64,000 nt of DNA from Asterella californica (lineage: Eukaryota > Streptophyta > Marchantiopsida > Marchantiales > Aytoniaceae): the NCBI GenBank assembly GCA_036924285.1, contig JAYKYS010000011.1, forward strand, positions 8,680,001 through 8,744,000, written 5' to 3'. The translations under genes were made by a program, and so were the position numbers. Below are positions 44,658-56,772 of this stretch, in pieces. The notes below the pieces were generated by a model. That model made no database searches, had not been told where the DNA came from, and saw nothing but the letters and a program-made list of their open reading frames with translations. How positions within the stretch are numbered: position 1 is the first letter of the stretch; each line of letters begins with the position of its first letter.

Positions 44658-46545
44658 TCGACTTCTTCACATGGGATTGGAATCTCGCAGACCAGGGTAT
44701 TCTGGAAGAGGTCTGGGCAGCACTGCCTCCTCGCAACTGTGTACTTGTCAAGGCAAGGGTCGCCCGAGGAAGATCATCGTTGTGGATGGTGGAATGATGG
44801 CGCAGAGCTTTTTACTGATCTGAGTCAGAGAATCACGGGTATGAGCTCGAGAAGGAGAAGATTCTCATGATTATTTCAGAGAAATGGCATGTACTTGAGA
44901 GTACTACATACCTTTTCTTGGAAGACCGACAAAGGAGGAACGGATGGAAGGCGGAAGTCTACAGAGAGCTGAAGAAGCACCTTCTGAGGAAGCTGTACCT
45001 TCACCTTCTCCCCAAGAGAAAGGCTCAGAAAGTCAGATACCTTGGAGACTATGATGTGGAGTTCTTGGAAGTTGTTTGGGCAGGAGAGGTTGTCAACGGA
45101 GGCGTCTTCTTCCATGCCTACGTCCACGCTGAGTTAGTTTACTTGAGCACTCCAGCAGGAGGGCATCTCACCCCCTTCTTCTGCTATCTGTATGTGTCCA
45201 AAGGGGGCCCTTCAGGTCCCCTTTGGACACACACAGGAAGGAGAACCAGTTGGTCAAGTATGGAGCAGCGGGACAGCGAGAGATGAAGGAGAAAATCTCA
45301 GAGGAAGAAGGCTGGGCAGCTGCCATGTCTTCTCCTCCCACTCTAGTGTCTCAAGAGGGACCAGACACTCATCAGAAGACGCTCATTGTTCATGAAGATG
45401 ACTCCAGCGACATGGAATACGCGTCACTGCCAAGGAGGATGAGACCTAAGAGCATTCCTAGGAAGAGCACATCTTTCCCTATCATTCACTCCGGATCCGA
45501 GTCAGATTCGCAGGAAGACACCCCTAGTACCAAGATCACTAGGAAGACAGCTTCTGTGACCACAGGGAGTCTTCCGAAGATTCCAGAAGTCAAGACCTGG
45601 GTCGATATTCCAACTGCGACAGGAGGATGTGTAGAGAAGAGGACTGCTTTTGCGGTGGAAAGAGATCTTCCATCCCGAAAGACATTTGAGAGCAGCGTCT
45701 TCTCGAGTGCAGAAGGAGAAGACCATCGTGGTGGAAGAGCTACAGATGTCTCTAGAAGATAAGGAAGCTGTCACAGACCGATTTATGGACGTGAACATGT
45801 CTTCTACGAGAAGACGATTGGAGGAGTTCAGTGCCTTCTTCAGCTCTAAGATCCAGCCAGCGATGGAGTTGGTGGAGAAGCGAGCGATGACTCAAGAGAA
45901 GCCGCTGCAGCCTCGATTTGATCTTCGGACCTTGATTCAACAGGAGGAAGCTCAGAAGCAGAAGCTGGAAGCTCTGGAAGCCCACCTCCGCACCAGGGAG
46001 AAGATTGCCACGAAGTACAAGGCAGAAGCTTCTGCTTCTATCAAGGAGTTGGCCCAGCTGTAGAAGAGCAACCAAGAGTTGCAGATGCGACTTCAGCAAC
46101 AAGAGCAGGAAGTTTTGTAGATCAGGGATAAGTGCATTGGCAGAAGAGAAGAAGACTTGGAGTGCACTGCGAGAAGTCGCGGACACCAAGGCTGCAGAAG
46201 AGAAGAAGCAACGGGTGGAAGCAAAAGTCTGAGGCAAGGAGATTATGGCGCAGATGAGAGAAGCGTTTCGGAAGAAGTTTAACTTCACTACGGGGAGGAA
46301 GCTTCTGACCCTAGCTCGTACATGGGATGACGCTTCCAATGAGATGTTGATGGACTGCAAGAAGAGTATGTTCCGCTACCTGGATGGGTAGATCGAGGGT
46401 CTGAAGAATCTCTACGGTCTTCTCTCGTTTCTTCATTCTGCAGCTACGTCTTCTGGTGCACCAAGACCAACCTTTTTGGAGGACCTCGACAAAGAGAGGT
46501 TTGACCTCGCTATCCACTTGATGGTGACTGTGGTGCCCATAATTT
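44656..46545 (+). pseudogene. E6 copy A: decayed GAAGAC-rich retroelement ORF
   Basis: This runs parallel to copy B (48487-50694) at both DNA and protein level. Frame pieces: DFFTWDWNLADQGILEEVW (44661), YLFLEDRQRRNGWK through HLTPFFCYLYV (44867-45286), an acidic FPIIHSGSESDSQED linker (45223-45762), a coiled coil (45650-46063) and KKFNFTTGRKLLTLARTWDD (46270). At least three frameshifts and five stops separate them. The N-terminal 28 codons of copy B are missing, replaced by the LTR fragment. I do not recognise the protein; the conserved first half and coiled-coil tail could be a Gag-like structural protein. Confidence 0.6.
45193..45231. repeat. 14-bp perfect hairpin inside copy A
   Basis: tgtgtccaaagggg (45193-45206) and cccctttggacaca (45218-45231) flank an 11-nt loop. 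Copy B has no such inverted arm at the matching place, so this is a local inverted duplication in copy A. Confidence 0.85.
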
Positions 46546-48486
46546 ACAGGATTCACAAATTTTTGAAATTTTTAAGATTAATAACTTGTTTGTATAACTG
46601 AAGAAGTTTTGTTACTTAAGATTATGGCTTCCTTAGAAGGAAGATGATCTTACGATCTTTTTGTAATAAGAAGTTACTTCTTCAGAAGACGACCGTCTTC
46701 CGGGAAGCGTCTTCTCGGTTGTGTCTTCCGAAGACGGAAGACGGCCAAAGACGGAAGATACGTATCTTCCGAAAGACGACAACCGCGGAAGTCTAACCAC
46801 GTATTTCCAAGTAAAGAAGTAGGTGTAACCACCAAGTAACACCGAGTAGGTTAGGTAGGTCAAGTAGGTCATCTAGGTGGAGAACCCCTAAACTGCACGA
46901 GAAGATGCGCAGGAAGCGCATTAGCACAAAACCTTATCGCTTCTCGCATCAAGAGATTGTTTTGGACCTAGACGATCGAATTGAAGGTGATCGAGTTGAG
47001 TGAAGGCCAGTAGAGTGGAATTGAGCAGAGTCAAGATCGATTCGTAGCTAGGAGAAGGACGAAGGCGAATCGCTGAAGGTAGGAAGCACATCGAGCTGAA
47101 AGGGTCTTCTGAAGACTCCCGGAAGCAGACATTGAAGGGTGGAGGAACCTTATTCGATTGAGGAGTGGCAAGGCATTGGCAGCAGCAGCAGCTTAGTGGG
47201 GTCGCTTTGGAGCTGGGGTTGAAATCGTAAGTGCGCAGAAGACTGAAGGAAGGCCGGGAAGAAGACAGAAGACTGTAGAGGTTCTTCCCATGTTCTCTTT
47301 CCTTCCCACTGCTTCTCGCCTTTTGTTTGGTATCCCCGCGCTTCCTCGGTTGTTTGCAGGCAACCCGATCGATCAATTCCCTCTCCACATTTTTCCTTCT
47401 GAGACATTGGGCGCGGAAGCGCTGCCCAATTTCCAACAGCCACTTTCTTACTTCTTCCCGAGTGCAATTCGAGCTTCTCTACCCATCGACCTCAAATTAG
47501 AAATCACAACTATCAATTTCCCTACCCTACCATCCCTCTACTCCTGAAACCTTGAACAGAAGACGCTTCAGAAGATCTGAACATCTTCGGAAGACGCCTC
47601 TGTAACCTGACTGTCTTCGGAAGACGACTGTATGCAATTCGTATCGAGAAGTGGATTGGATTTGCTTTTGTGTTAAGAGAGGTTTGATACGAATCCCGAG
47701 TAGCTTGGTGAGTTGTTTGTTATTTCGAGAAGTTGGAAGTTGGGAACTAGGCCTGTGCCTCCCGATCTTCCAAGCTTCTCAAATCCAATCTTCTTGGAGA
47801 GACTAGAAGATTGGAAAGGCTGGCAAAATGTGCGAGAAGAAGTGAGGGTCTGTTACGGATCTCTTCTGTCCGACCCATAGCAGCCTATTCCTTCTTCTTC
47901 CCGAACTTAGAAGAGAGTTGTGAGAGGTCTTGCTGACAGAATCGGGAGAGAATGGTCGAGGGTCGTGTCTTCTCATCATGCAGCAAGCTTCTTCTGAGTG
48001 CGTATGAGAGGTAAGAAGTCAGAAGAACAGAGTGCAATTGTCTTGAGTCTATTGTGAGGATAGACTACGTGTAGGAAGTAGAAGACATGTGAGACCAGTG
48101 AAGGGAAGCCTGGCTTCGAGAGGTCTTCTGAGAAAGATATTGAATAGGAAGCTGTCCCGGGAGTCTTCCCAGAAGCCACTGTCACCGCAGGAGCCCGCAA
48201 CCATCTTCTGAATCCGTTACACACTCTACTTCTCGCAAATCTTGTATCTTCTGTTAGGAAGTAGGATGTAATGCAAGATGGGTTGTCTTCTTAGGAATCC
48301 ATGCGAGGCCTTGCTTAGTTAGGATTGTTTAGGAAGCACTGTTAGAATTCTGGAAGACGGAGTAGTTGTCTTCTGGAAGACTAGATTCGTCTTCTGAGAG
48401 TGGAAGCTAGACTGTGAGAACTTGGGAAGGACTGAGCCTTCGGCTCACAGTAAGTACGCGTGGCTTAGTGCAACAGAGTTTCAAGT
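46546..48486. other. GAAGAC-rich region between E6 copies
   Basis: No recognisable coding. GAAGAC/GTCTTC and AGAAG/CTTCT words are very frequent. A perfect 20-bp palindrome, CGGAAGATACGTATCTTCCG, lies at 46752-46771 within a cluster of partial gtcttccggaagac palindromes (46680-46800). The part from about 48240 is probably leader of copy B. Confidence 0.5.
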
Positions 48487-50694
48487 ATGTCGATGCATCC
48501 TCGAGGGTTGGTGTTACCAGCGGCAGAGTTGGCCGAGACCAAACCCTTCATCAAGGAGTTGGGTCTCGACTTCTTCCTGTGGGATTGGAACCTCTCCGAC
48601 CAGGGTCTTCTGGAGGAGGTTTGGACAGCCTTACTGCCTCGCAACCGTGTACCTGCGAAGGCAGGAGTAGCTCGAGAAAGACCATCTTCCTGGACCGAGG
48701 ATTGGTGGCGCAGGGCCTTTCACAGACCTGAATCTGAGAACCGAGGTTGTTGGCTCGAGAAGAAGATCTTACCCATGATCTCGAGTAGGTGGCATGTGCC
48801 GGGGAGCACATCTTACCTCTTCCTAGAGGACAGGCAGGGAAGAAACGGATGGAAGGTTGAATCTTACCAGGAGCCGCGGAAGCGTCTTCTGGCGAAGCTG
48901 TTCCTTCACCTCTTTCCTAAGGGGAAGGCGCAGAAGATGAGGTACCTTGGAGATCATGACGTGGAGTTCTTGGAAGCAGTGTGCGCGGGAGAGAATGTCA
49001 ACTGGGGTGCGTTCTTCCATGCGTATGTACAAACAGAGCTGGTGTACTTAGGTACCCCGGCAAGAGGACATCTTACTCTGTTCTTCTGTTACCTGTACGT
49101 AGCCAAGGGAGATCTCACGGCAGATCAGTTGGCAAGATATGGACCAGCAGGGCAGCAGAGACGAAAAAGGAGACCTTGAGAGAAGACGACCGAGCAGCAG
49201 CAATGACTCCCCCTCCCACTCTGATGCCGCAGATGAGGCCCGGTACTCATCAAAAACGCTTCTGTTGAGGGAAGACGACTCTAGTGGATCGGAAGACGCG
49301 ACATCACCAAGGAAGATGGGTCCTAGGAACGTGCCTAGGAAGACCACCTCCTTCCCGATCATTCACTCTGGATCGGAGTCCGACTCACAGGAGGAGTCCT
49401 TGAGTACTCGAGCGGCGCAAAAGACCGCTTCTGCAACACCAAGGAGTCTTCTGAAGACTCCAGAAGACGAAGGATGGATGGATACTCCTACTGCGATGCG
49501 AGAAAGCGCAGTAAAGAGGACCGCTTCTGCCATGGGGAGAGATCTTCCACCTCGGAAGATGAGAAGAGTAGCTTCTTCTCGCGCGTAGAAGCAGAAGACC
49601 ATAATGGTGAAAGAAGCATCTTTGCCTCGGGAAGACAAGGTCGACACCTCCGATCGGATTGTGGAGATGAGTCTATCTTCCGCAGGAAGAAGACTGAAGG
49701 AGTTCAGTGCCTTCTTCCGCTCAGAGATCCAGCCAGCTATGGAGTTGATCGAGAAGAGGGTGAAGGCTCAAGAGAAGCCGCTACAGCCTGGATTCGGTCT
49801 GCGCACCCTGATGCGGCAGGAAGAAGGTCAGAAGAAGGAAGAAGTGCTGGAAGCCAACCTCCGCACCACGGAGAAGCTCGCAGCGAAGTACAAGACGGAA
49901 GCAGCCACTTCTGCCAAGGAGTTAACGCAGCTGAAGAAGAGCAACCAAGAGTTGCAGGCGCGTTTACAGCAGCGTGCTAGGAGGTTCTGCGAGTGCGAGG
50001 TAAGATCACCGCCCTTGCAAAGAAGAGAACGACATGGAAGACACTGTGGGAAGCCGCAGAAGCGCAGACTGCAGCCGAGAAGACGCAGCGGGAAGCAGCG
50101 GAAGCTCGTGCGCAGGGGATGTTAGCTCAGTCGGTGGAAGCGCTTTGGAAGAAGTTCAACTTCACCGCGGGTAGGAAGCTTCTTACCTTAGCTAGAGAAT
50201 GGGACGACAAGTCCAAGATGATATTGGTGGAGTGCAAGGAGAGCATGTTCAGGTATTTGGATCGGCAGATAGAGAGAGTGAAGACACTCTATGGTCTTCT
50301 CTTGATTCCGCCACCTGCACCTACATCTTCCCAAGCCCTAGCACCATCGACTGGATCCGAACTGGAGAAGGAGGAGTTCGACCTCGCTGTCCACTTGGTA
50401 GTGACAGCATTGGAAGCCGAGAAGACCCCGGAAGAAGCCCTGGAAGACAAGATGTCTTCTGGAAGACAGGAAGAAGAGCTATCTTCCTAGGTATTCCGAG
50501 TGGAGGAAGCGACTTCCCCGGACCCCTATGAGGTCACCATGGCTCCCAGTGTCGAACTAGTGCCTCAGAAGAGCGAGGAAGCACAAGTCGACCTAGCTTC
50601 CCAGAAGACGCTTCCGTCTTCCGAAGCAGAAGCCGAAGCGAAGCAGCAGCAGCAGAGCCAGCGACGAATGTCGAGGAGGAAGCCACTTCAGTGA
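48487..50694 (+). pseudogene. E6 copy B: best copy of the GAAGAC-rich ORF
   Basis: The ATG at 48487 opens a 230-codon frame holding LGLDFFLWDWNLSDQGLLEEVW, TSYLFLEDRQGRNGWKV, MRYLGDHDVEFLEAVCAGENVNWGAFFHAYV and GHLTLFFCYLYVAKG. A frameshift near 49157 leads into a Ser/Glu-acidic frame (49139-49588). After a TAG it continues as a coiled coil (49604-49970), then after another shift KKFNFTAGRKLLTLAREWDD and a Glu-rich tail (49993-50490). A TAG at 50488 precedes a last in-frame piece to 50694. Aligned with copy A the pieces form one protein of about 730 residues. Family unknown to me; no RT, protease or integrase is present, so the element would be non-autonomous. Confidence 0.6.
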
Positions 50695-50970
50695 CACCCG
50701 AGGTAATTGCAGGACTTTCCAGCTTATCAGAAGCCGAGTTAGTAGTTCCGATAGGAGCAGATCAGGTAGAGATTGCCCCGGAGCAATCAGAGTAGGTAGC
50801 AAAGCGCAGAAGACAAGTTGACTTGTCCAAACTTAGTAGGAACCGAAGATGGTATCTTAGGAGGTGGCAGTTTAGTGTATTATTAGATAGGTGACCATGT
50901 GGCAGAGTAGGCAGCGTAGAAGTAGTAAGGTGGATGGCTAATTAGGAAGGGGAACCGCTTGCATGTGGAG

Positions 50971-52451
50971 TGGTAGCCTTCTGACAGCGCCCATCTCTCC
51001 TTGGTTGTAATTGAGGATTGGAGGAGACCTTCCCCTACGTCTCAAGACAGATGCATAAGTAGGATCGAAGAGTAAGAAATCCAGTTCTGCACACACACAA
51101 ACATTTTACGGTGCAGACTCATAGCACATTACACATTATACACGGAGAGGCGCACTAAGTACACTAGTAGTTTTTGGTGTACACTGTTGTGCGCACACAC
51201 ACTACACCCGATGTTAGAGACATACGAATAGATTGGGATTACACCGAAGGGGTCTGCATGCTCGTTACTAGCAGTGGTTCGAAGATGTAGATGGAGGTAG
51301 TGGACAGTCTAGGAGCAGGGAACGGCATCCTCATGTAGTCCTGTTGGCTAGACTGGTGTGTCGAGGAGTAGGAGCAGGAAGTAGAGGGAGTGAGCTTCCC
51401 AATACCAATGTGACTTCTTCTCGAGGAATGGATTGCTGATTTGAGTGCAGAAGCTTTGCCTGTGTCCTGGCGGTGGTGGGTTTCCTTGAATTCACTCCCA
51501 ATTGTGCATGGGAAGCGTTCTTCTTGAGTGACGGTGACTGTCAACAGTTGTGCAGATTCGCAGCTTGGCTCGTCCAGTGGAGCACTTCGGATCCGCGTAC
51601 GGACGGTCTTATGGATAAAGGATCCCAGAAGACAGAGTAGTCGGAGCAACGAGAGAAGAAGAAAGAAGCCTTCTTCCCAAGGCAGAAGACGACATCCTCA
51701 AGTAGAAGACGGTGCAACTGTACGCATGTTTGTTGTCTTCCTTCCCAAACTATTACAAGCAGGGATGGCTTGTTAGTCAGGATCCGGACTAGAAGCCTGT
51801 CGGAGTCTTAATTTCTTATTCTTATCTTGTCTTTCTCTTGTTTGGATTTTCCTTTCTTCCCCATCTTCTCCCATCTTCTCAATCTTCTTACCTTCTTCTA
51901 GTGAACTTCCGAGACTTCTATTGAGCTTCCGTGAAGGTGAATGTCGTTGTAGTGCAGCAGGAAGACCATTTCCGTAGGCAAAAGCCTGGGAAGGCTACAG
52001 GGGGCATACACCCTGTGATTAATCTAAACCGTTGGAATGAGAGAGATAGTAAGATGTAACAGCCGTGGCTAGTCGACTTCTACGAAGTAGGAGCAGTCTT
52101 CTGAAGGTGTGAGAAGCCGAGTTGAACCCCAGAAGCCGAGAATTGCTTCGAGAAGACGGTACTGAGAAGACCGGAAGAAGTAACCTGGAAGCAAGAAGCG
52201 TCTTCTCGAGCTTCTCTGTGAATAATTGTGTGATATTTTAGTTAGTAGTTGTTTGTTTAGGTCCAGAGCACTTTTTGGAGAGTCTGGAAGACGTGTGGTT
52301 TTGTGAGAAGACGGGATTTCTAGACAAAACCCGTTGTTTGTGTGTTTGAACAGATCTTAGAACTTAGAGCAGCGTTACTTGTTGCAAATCCTCTGTGGGA
52401 ACGATATCTTGTATACTAAATGGGCAAAAGGAGTAATCCTGCGACACTACA
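50971..52451 (+). repeat. E6 LTR-like repeat, upstream copy
   Basis: It matches 53099-54446 over most of its length (shared blocks: cttctgacagcg, attgtgcatgggaag, gtcaggatccggactagaa, gggggcatacaccctgtgattaatc, acttagagcagcgt). It starts near tggtagccttctgac and ends cgacactaca. A tRNA-Asp-type primer site follows at 52470. Boundaries are approximate. Confidence 0.65.
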
Positions 52452-52469
52452 TATAGTGAGCACCATTTT

Positions 52470-52487
52470 TGGCACCGCTGCCGGAGA
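52470..52487 (+). other. tRNA-Asp-type primer binding site of E6
   Basis: TGGCACCGCTGCCGGAGA differs at three positions from TGGCGCCGTTGCCGGGGA, the tRNA-Asp primer site of many plant Ty3 elements (Athila/Tat groups, from memory). The preceding caccattttt context is also typical. It supports reading the repeat to its left as an LTR. Confidence 0.65.
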
Positions 52488-52569
52488 TTTCATCTTAGTA
52501 ACTTTTGTTCTAAGCTTCCTGGATCTGTGTGCCAATAGTTAGTTTCATTTCGAACTAACTTCGAGCCGA

Positions 52570-52926
52570 GACGACGAACGAGGAAGCTACAGAAGACAAG
52601 ACGTCTTCTGGAAGACAAGCAGAAGAGATGGCTTCTCATGTGTTCAGGGTGGAGGAAATAACTACCTCTGACCTTGTGAGCTCGCTTCAGCTCCTAGCAT
52701 CGAGCAAGTTGCGCAGAAGAGTCAGGAAGCGCAAGTGGATTCAACTTTCCAAGGACATCTTCTGGCTTCCGAAGTCATGCCAGAAGCACACATGACTAGC
52801 ATTGAGACGGATGTTACCTCAGCTACGCCAGAGGTACTAGCAGAGACACCCATTGTATCAGAAGCCGAATTAGAGGATCAGGCAAGTGAGGATCTCATGG
52901 AGATCACACTTGACGACCAGGAATAG
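52570..52926 (+). pseudogene. E6 copy C: 3' end of the ORF only
   Basis: From about 52590 the sequence matches the copy B end (gacgtcttctggaagacaagcagaagag; FRVEE; Ser/Glu/Ala-rich tail). The leader after the primer site is joined directly to this tail, so nearly the whole interior has been deleted. The last open frame is 52735-52926. Confidence 0.6.
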
Positions 52927-53098
52927 ATAGTAGAGGTAGTTAGCTATTATTACTTTGGCTATTTTGTAGAAAAGCAGAATCTGCTATTTTAAGATAAACA
53001 ACTCCTTTTTTATTTTTAGATGACTATCCATGTGATAGGTGTAGCTACGATAGGAATAAGATTACTTTCTAAACTCAAGAGAAATGAAGCCTAGGAGA

Positions 53099-54446
53099 TG
53101 GTGGTCTTCTGACAGCGTCCCATTTTACCTTTGGGTTGTGATTGCGATTGGAGGATCTCCCTCTTGCGACTCAAGGCACTTGTATAAGATCGATGTCAAT
53201 GTAGAAATTGACACACAAGTACATACATACACTACACTCGTAGAGTTTGGTTACACATAGAGTAGGTCTACACCTCTGCTCCTAGCAAGGGATCGTAGGG
53301 ATGTAGACAAGAGTAGACAACATAGACAGAGAACGGCATCATCGTGCAGTCCTGCTTCTACGCTGGTGTGTCGAGAGATAGTCATAGAAAATGGATGGAG
53401 TAAGCTTCTAGAAGCCAATGTAACTTCTTCTCGGAAATTGGATTTCAGATTTTGGTTGCAGAAGCTTTGTCTATGTCTTATGAGAAGTGGGTTTCATCAA
53501 ATTCATACCCAATTGTGCATGGGAAGCCTTCTTGTTGAGTGACGGTGATTGTTAGAAGCTGTACAGAGTCCAAGCTTGTCTCATCCAGTTGAGCACTTCA
53601 GATCCACACACGGACTGTCCATGGGAGATTGGTCCCCTGAGTCAGAGTAGTCGGAGCAAAGATAGAAGAAGTCAAAAGTCTTCTTTTCACAGCAGAAGAC
53701 GTCATCCTCGATTCAGAAGATAGTGTAATGTAAGCAGATCTTTGATCTTCTTCCTCAATTTCCTACAAGCAGGATGACTTGTTAGTCAGGATCCGGACTA
53801 GAAACCTGTCGGAATCTTAATTTCTCTCTTTTTCTTTATTTCCTCTTGTTTGGATTTTCTCTTCTTCCCTCTCTTCTATCATCTTCCCATCTTCCCATCT
53901 TCCTCTCTTCTTCTATTTGATTTCTGAAGCTTCGTTTGAGTATCAGTGAATGCGAATGTCGTCTTAGTGTTGCCAAAAGATCATTTTAGCAGGCAGAAGC
54001 CTAGTAAGGCTATAGGGGGCATACACCCTGTGATTAATCTAAACCGTTGGAAAAACGTAAGAGCAATGTGTGATAAGGAATAGTAATTTGACATCTACGA
54101 AGCAAAGTCGCCGAGTTGAACCCCTAGAAGCCGAGAATTGCTTCTGGAAGCCGACGTGGGAAGACTGGAAGCCATGACTTGGAAGTAGTATTCGTCTTTT
54201 CGGACTTCTCAATGGGTAATTATGTGGTATTTTAAGTAGTAATTGTATATTAAGATCCAGAGCATCTTTTGAAGGGTCTGGAAGCCATGTGGTTTTGTGA
54301 GAAGAATGGATTTTTGGACAAAACCCATGTGTTTGTGAGTTTTAACAAATCTTAGAACTTAGAGCAGCGTAACTAGTGTAAATCTTCTTAGGGAACGAAA
54401 TCTTTTATGCTACAATGGGCTAAAGGAGAAATCCTGAGACACTACA
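53099..54446 (+). repeat. E6 LTR-like repeat, downstream copy
   Basis: Partner of 50971-52451, about 130 bp shorter and diverged by many substitutions and indels. It ends gacactaca and runs straight into the 135-bp satellite. Confidence 0.65.
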
Positions 54447-54848
54447 AGGATATAGTAAAGTTTTTTGTAATTATTTACAATCTCTAGAAAAGATTCACCT
54501 TGAAGAATACAACGAATGAGGCCTCAAAAACATTCTAGAGTTGGATTTGCTTTGATCTCCAGAGCAAGTGCTCTTCTTACAAGGATATAGTAAAATTTTT
54601 AGCTATTATTTACAATATCTAGAAAAAGTTTACCTTGAAGTCTACAACGAATGAGGCTCCAATAGCACTTTTGTCCAGGATTTTCTCTGATCTCAAGAGC
54701 AAATACTCTTCCTACAAGGATATATTAAAGGTTTTAGCTATAATTTACAATATCTAGAAACGTTTCGCCTTGAAGTGTAGAACGAATGAGGCTCCTAAAG
54801 CATTTTTGTCCAGGATTTGCTATGAACTCGAGAGCAAACTCTCCTCCT
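54444..54848. repeat. 135-bp satellite, three units
   Basis: Units start at acaaggatatagt (54444), 54579 and at acaaggatatatt (54714). Each holds tttacaatatctagaaa, caacgaatgaggc and a tttgct...gagcaa inverted pair near its end. No coding. Confidence 0.9.
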
Positions 54849-54865
54849 ATTTTTATCTTCATGTT

Positions 54866-55392
54866 AATAATGTTTTGAATAAATCAAAAGATGCATTTGA
54901 TATTTTCACTTCGTTTGGGAGGCAAAACTAACACATCTTCAGTTCAATCTTACGGGAGAGGTTTCCCTCACCTGAAGAATGTGTGTATTATTCTTCAATT
55001 CAGGAATTGGATGCCACGTAATCCTAAAACAAATCAATACACTTCTTCCTAAAAATCCTTTTGATGGAGCACATGGTTCCTAATGAGCACAAGCTTCTAA
55101 ACTTTTTCCACACTTGTCACATGGTATGTCCTAATTATTGGTGTATAGAAAATGATATTTTGACTTTGTAGGGTAATATTCTAATTATTTTATTTTATTT
55201 TTTTATATATATTCAATAAAAGTTGAATAACTAAATATCAATGAATGATTTGATGAAATTATTTTTCCCAGTGCGTACAACAAGCAGAAGGACATGCTTC
55301 TTGAGTTCCATCAACGTATGATTATCAAAAGGATAACATGATAAGACGTTAGATCTAGAGAAGTCTTTGACAGCCAAACGAGGAGCAACCGA
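54866..55392. repeat. Dispersed direct repeat, copy 1
   Basis: About 530 bp that recurs at 56291-56772 (shared aatgttttgaataaatcaaa at the start, cgttagatctagagaagtctttgaca near the end). No LTR or inverted termini recognised; identity unknown. Confidence 0.8.
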
Positions 55393-56290
55393 TATGATTT
55401 TGAGTTGTAATTTGTTTGTCTCATGAATCATTTTCACAAGTAGGTGGTTTGGACAAATGAAACGTGACCTAAATAATTCCACGCCTCTCATTTTGTACAA
55501 AAGGATTTTACATTTCCTTTAATTGATTTTTGGTACCTATAAGGTCATCATCAATCATAAGGTACCTTCTGGATTTTTTTATCATCTTTTGTGATAGAAA
55601 AGACTTTAAATTCAGTATTAAATCACAGAAATGTAATATTCAAGATCCGACCGTCCAGAATATATTTTCTACCATAGAGAACACACGTATTGAATTTCAT
55701 TTAGATCGGACGATCGGTATTTATTTAATCGTCATTCAACAAAAATTACAAAATGTTGCTCTCTTTTCACAATACTCTCCACACTATTTCTAAGCACAAA
55801 CTTGTACTAATCTTACAATAATGAGCAAATTATACTCAAACTATCTTTAACTACTTCTGTAGTGATGAGTGTCTTCCAAATCGACATGAAAAAAATAGAG
55901 GGTATGCAAGGTACCTGCTGCATGTCTCGATTGCTTCTTCCCATATCAAACCTTCTCCATTGTACCTTTGGTCAAAATGGGTAAAAAGAATAAACCATAC
56001 AAACCCGGACAAGATGAACTCAGAAAAGCATGCAACTTTGTAGAGGCATCAAAGCCTGGTAAGGTCCCAACCATGGGTCAAGATTCTGAAAATAACTGCT
56101 CCACATCCTCTATTCAAGGACATGGGCGGTTTGGCACTTGGATAAAAGTGTCCAAAAACTGTAGTTTATAGACATGGATGGATGAGCCTTACCTTTTTGA
56201 GAAACTTTTCCTGAAGAAATTTTGTGAAACCAAGTGGTGTTTATTTTTTAGCGTTCAAAAATCGAATATTGTCACTTTTAGTTTAGTGTT
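55393..56290. other. Spacer between dispersed repeats
   Basis: AT-rich. Two short open frames (55530-55793 and 55968-56171) show no motif. Nothing else seen. Confidence 0.4.
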
Positions 56291-56772
56291 TATAATGTTT
56301 TGAATAAATCAAAAGGTGCATTTGAGATTTTCACTTTGTTTGGGAGGGCAAACTAACACATCTTCAATTTGATCTTTTGGGAGAGGTTGCCCTCACCGAA
56401 AGGATGTGTGTGATATTCTTCAATTCAGGAACTGGATGCCACGTCATCCTCTAAAAAATCAATACACGTCTTCTTGAAAATTCTTTTGATGGAGATGCGG
56501 TTCCCAATGAGCATAAGCTTCCAAACTTTTTTCACACTTGTCACATGGTATGTCCTCATTTTTTGTGTATAGAAAATGATATTTTGACTTTGTATGATAA
56601 TATTCTAATTATTATCTTTAATTTATATATATTTATTAAATTAAAATTAAACTAAATATACAACAACCACAAAGGACATACTTGTTGAATTCCATCAATG
56701 TATGACTGTCCAAAAAAATGGTCAGACGTTAGATCTAGAGAAGTCTTTGACAATCAAATAGAGGAGCAAACA
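56291..56772. repeat. Dispersed direct repeat, copy 2
   Basis: Second copy of 54866-55392, lacking part of the middle (a sequence around 55230-55320 is absent). Confidence 0.8.

Noticed and set aside
45752..46360. 202-codon minus-strand frame
   Set aside because: Antisense to the coiled coil of E6 copy A; Leu/Ser-rich shadow of GAAGAC-type codons.
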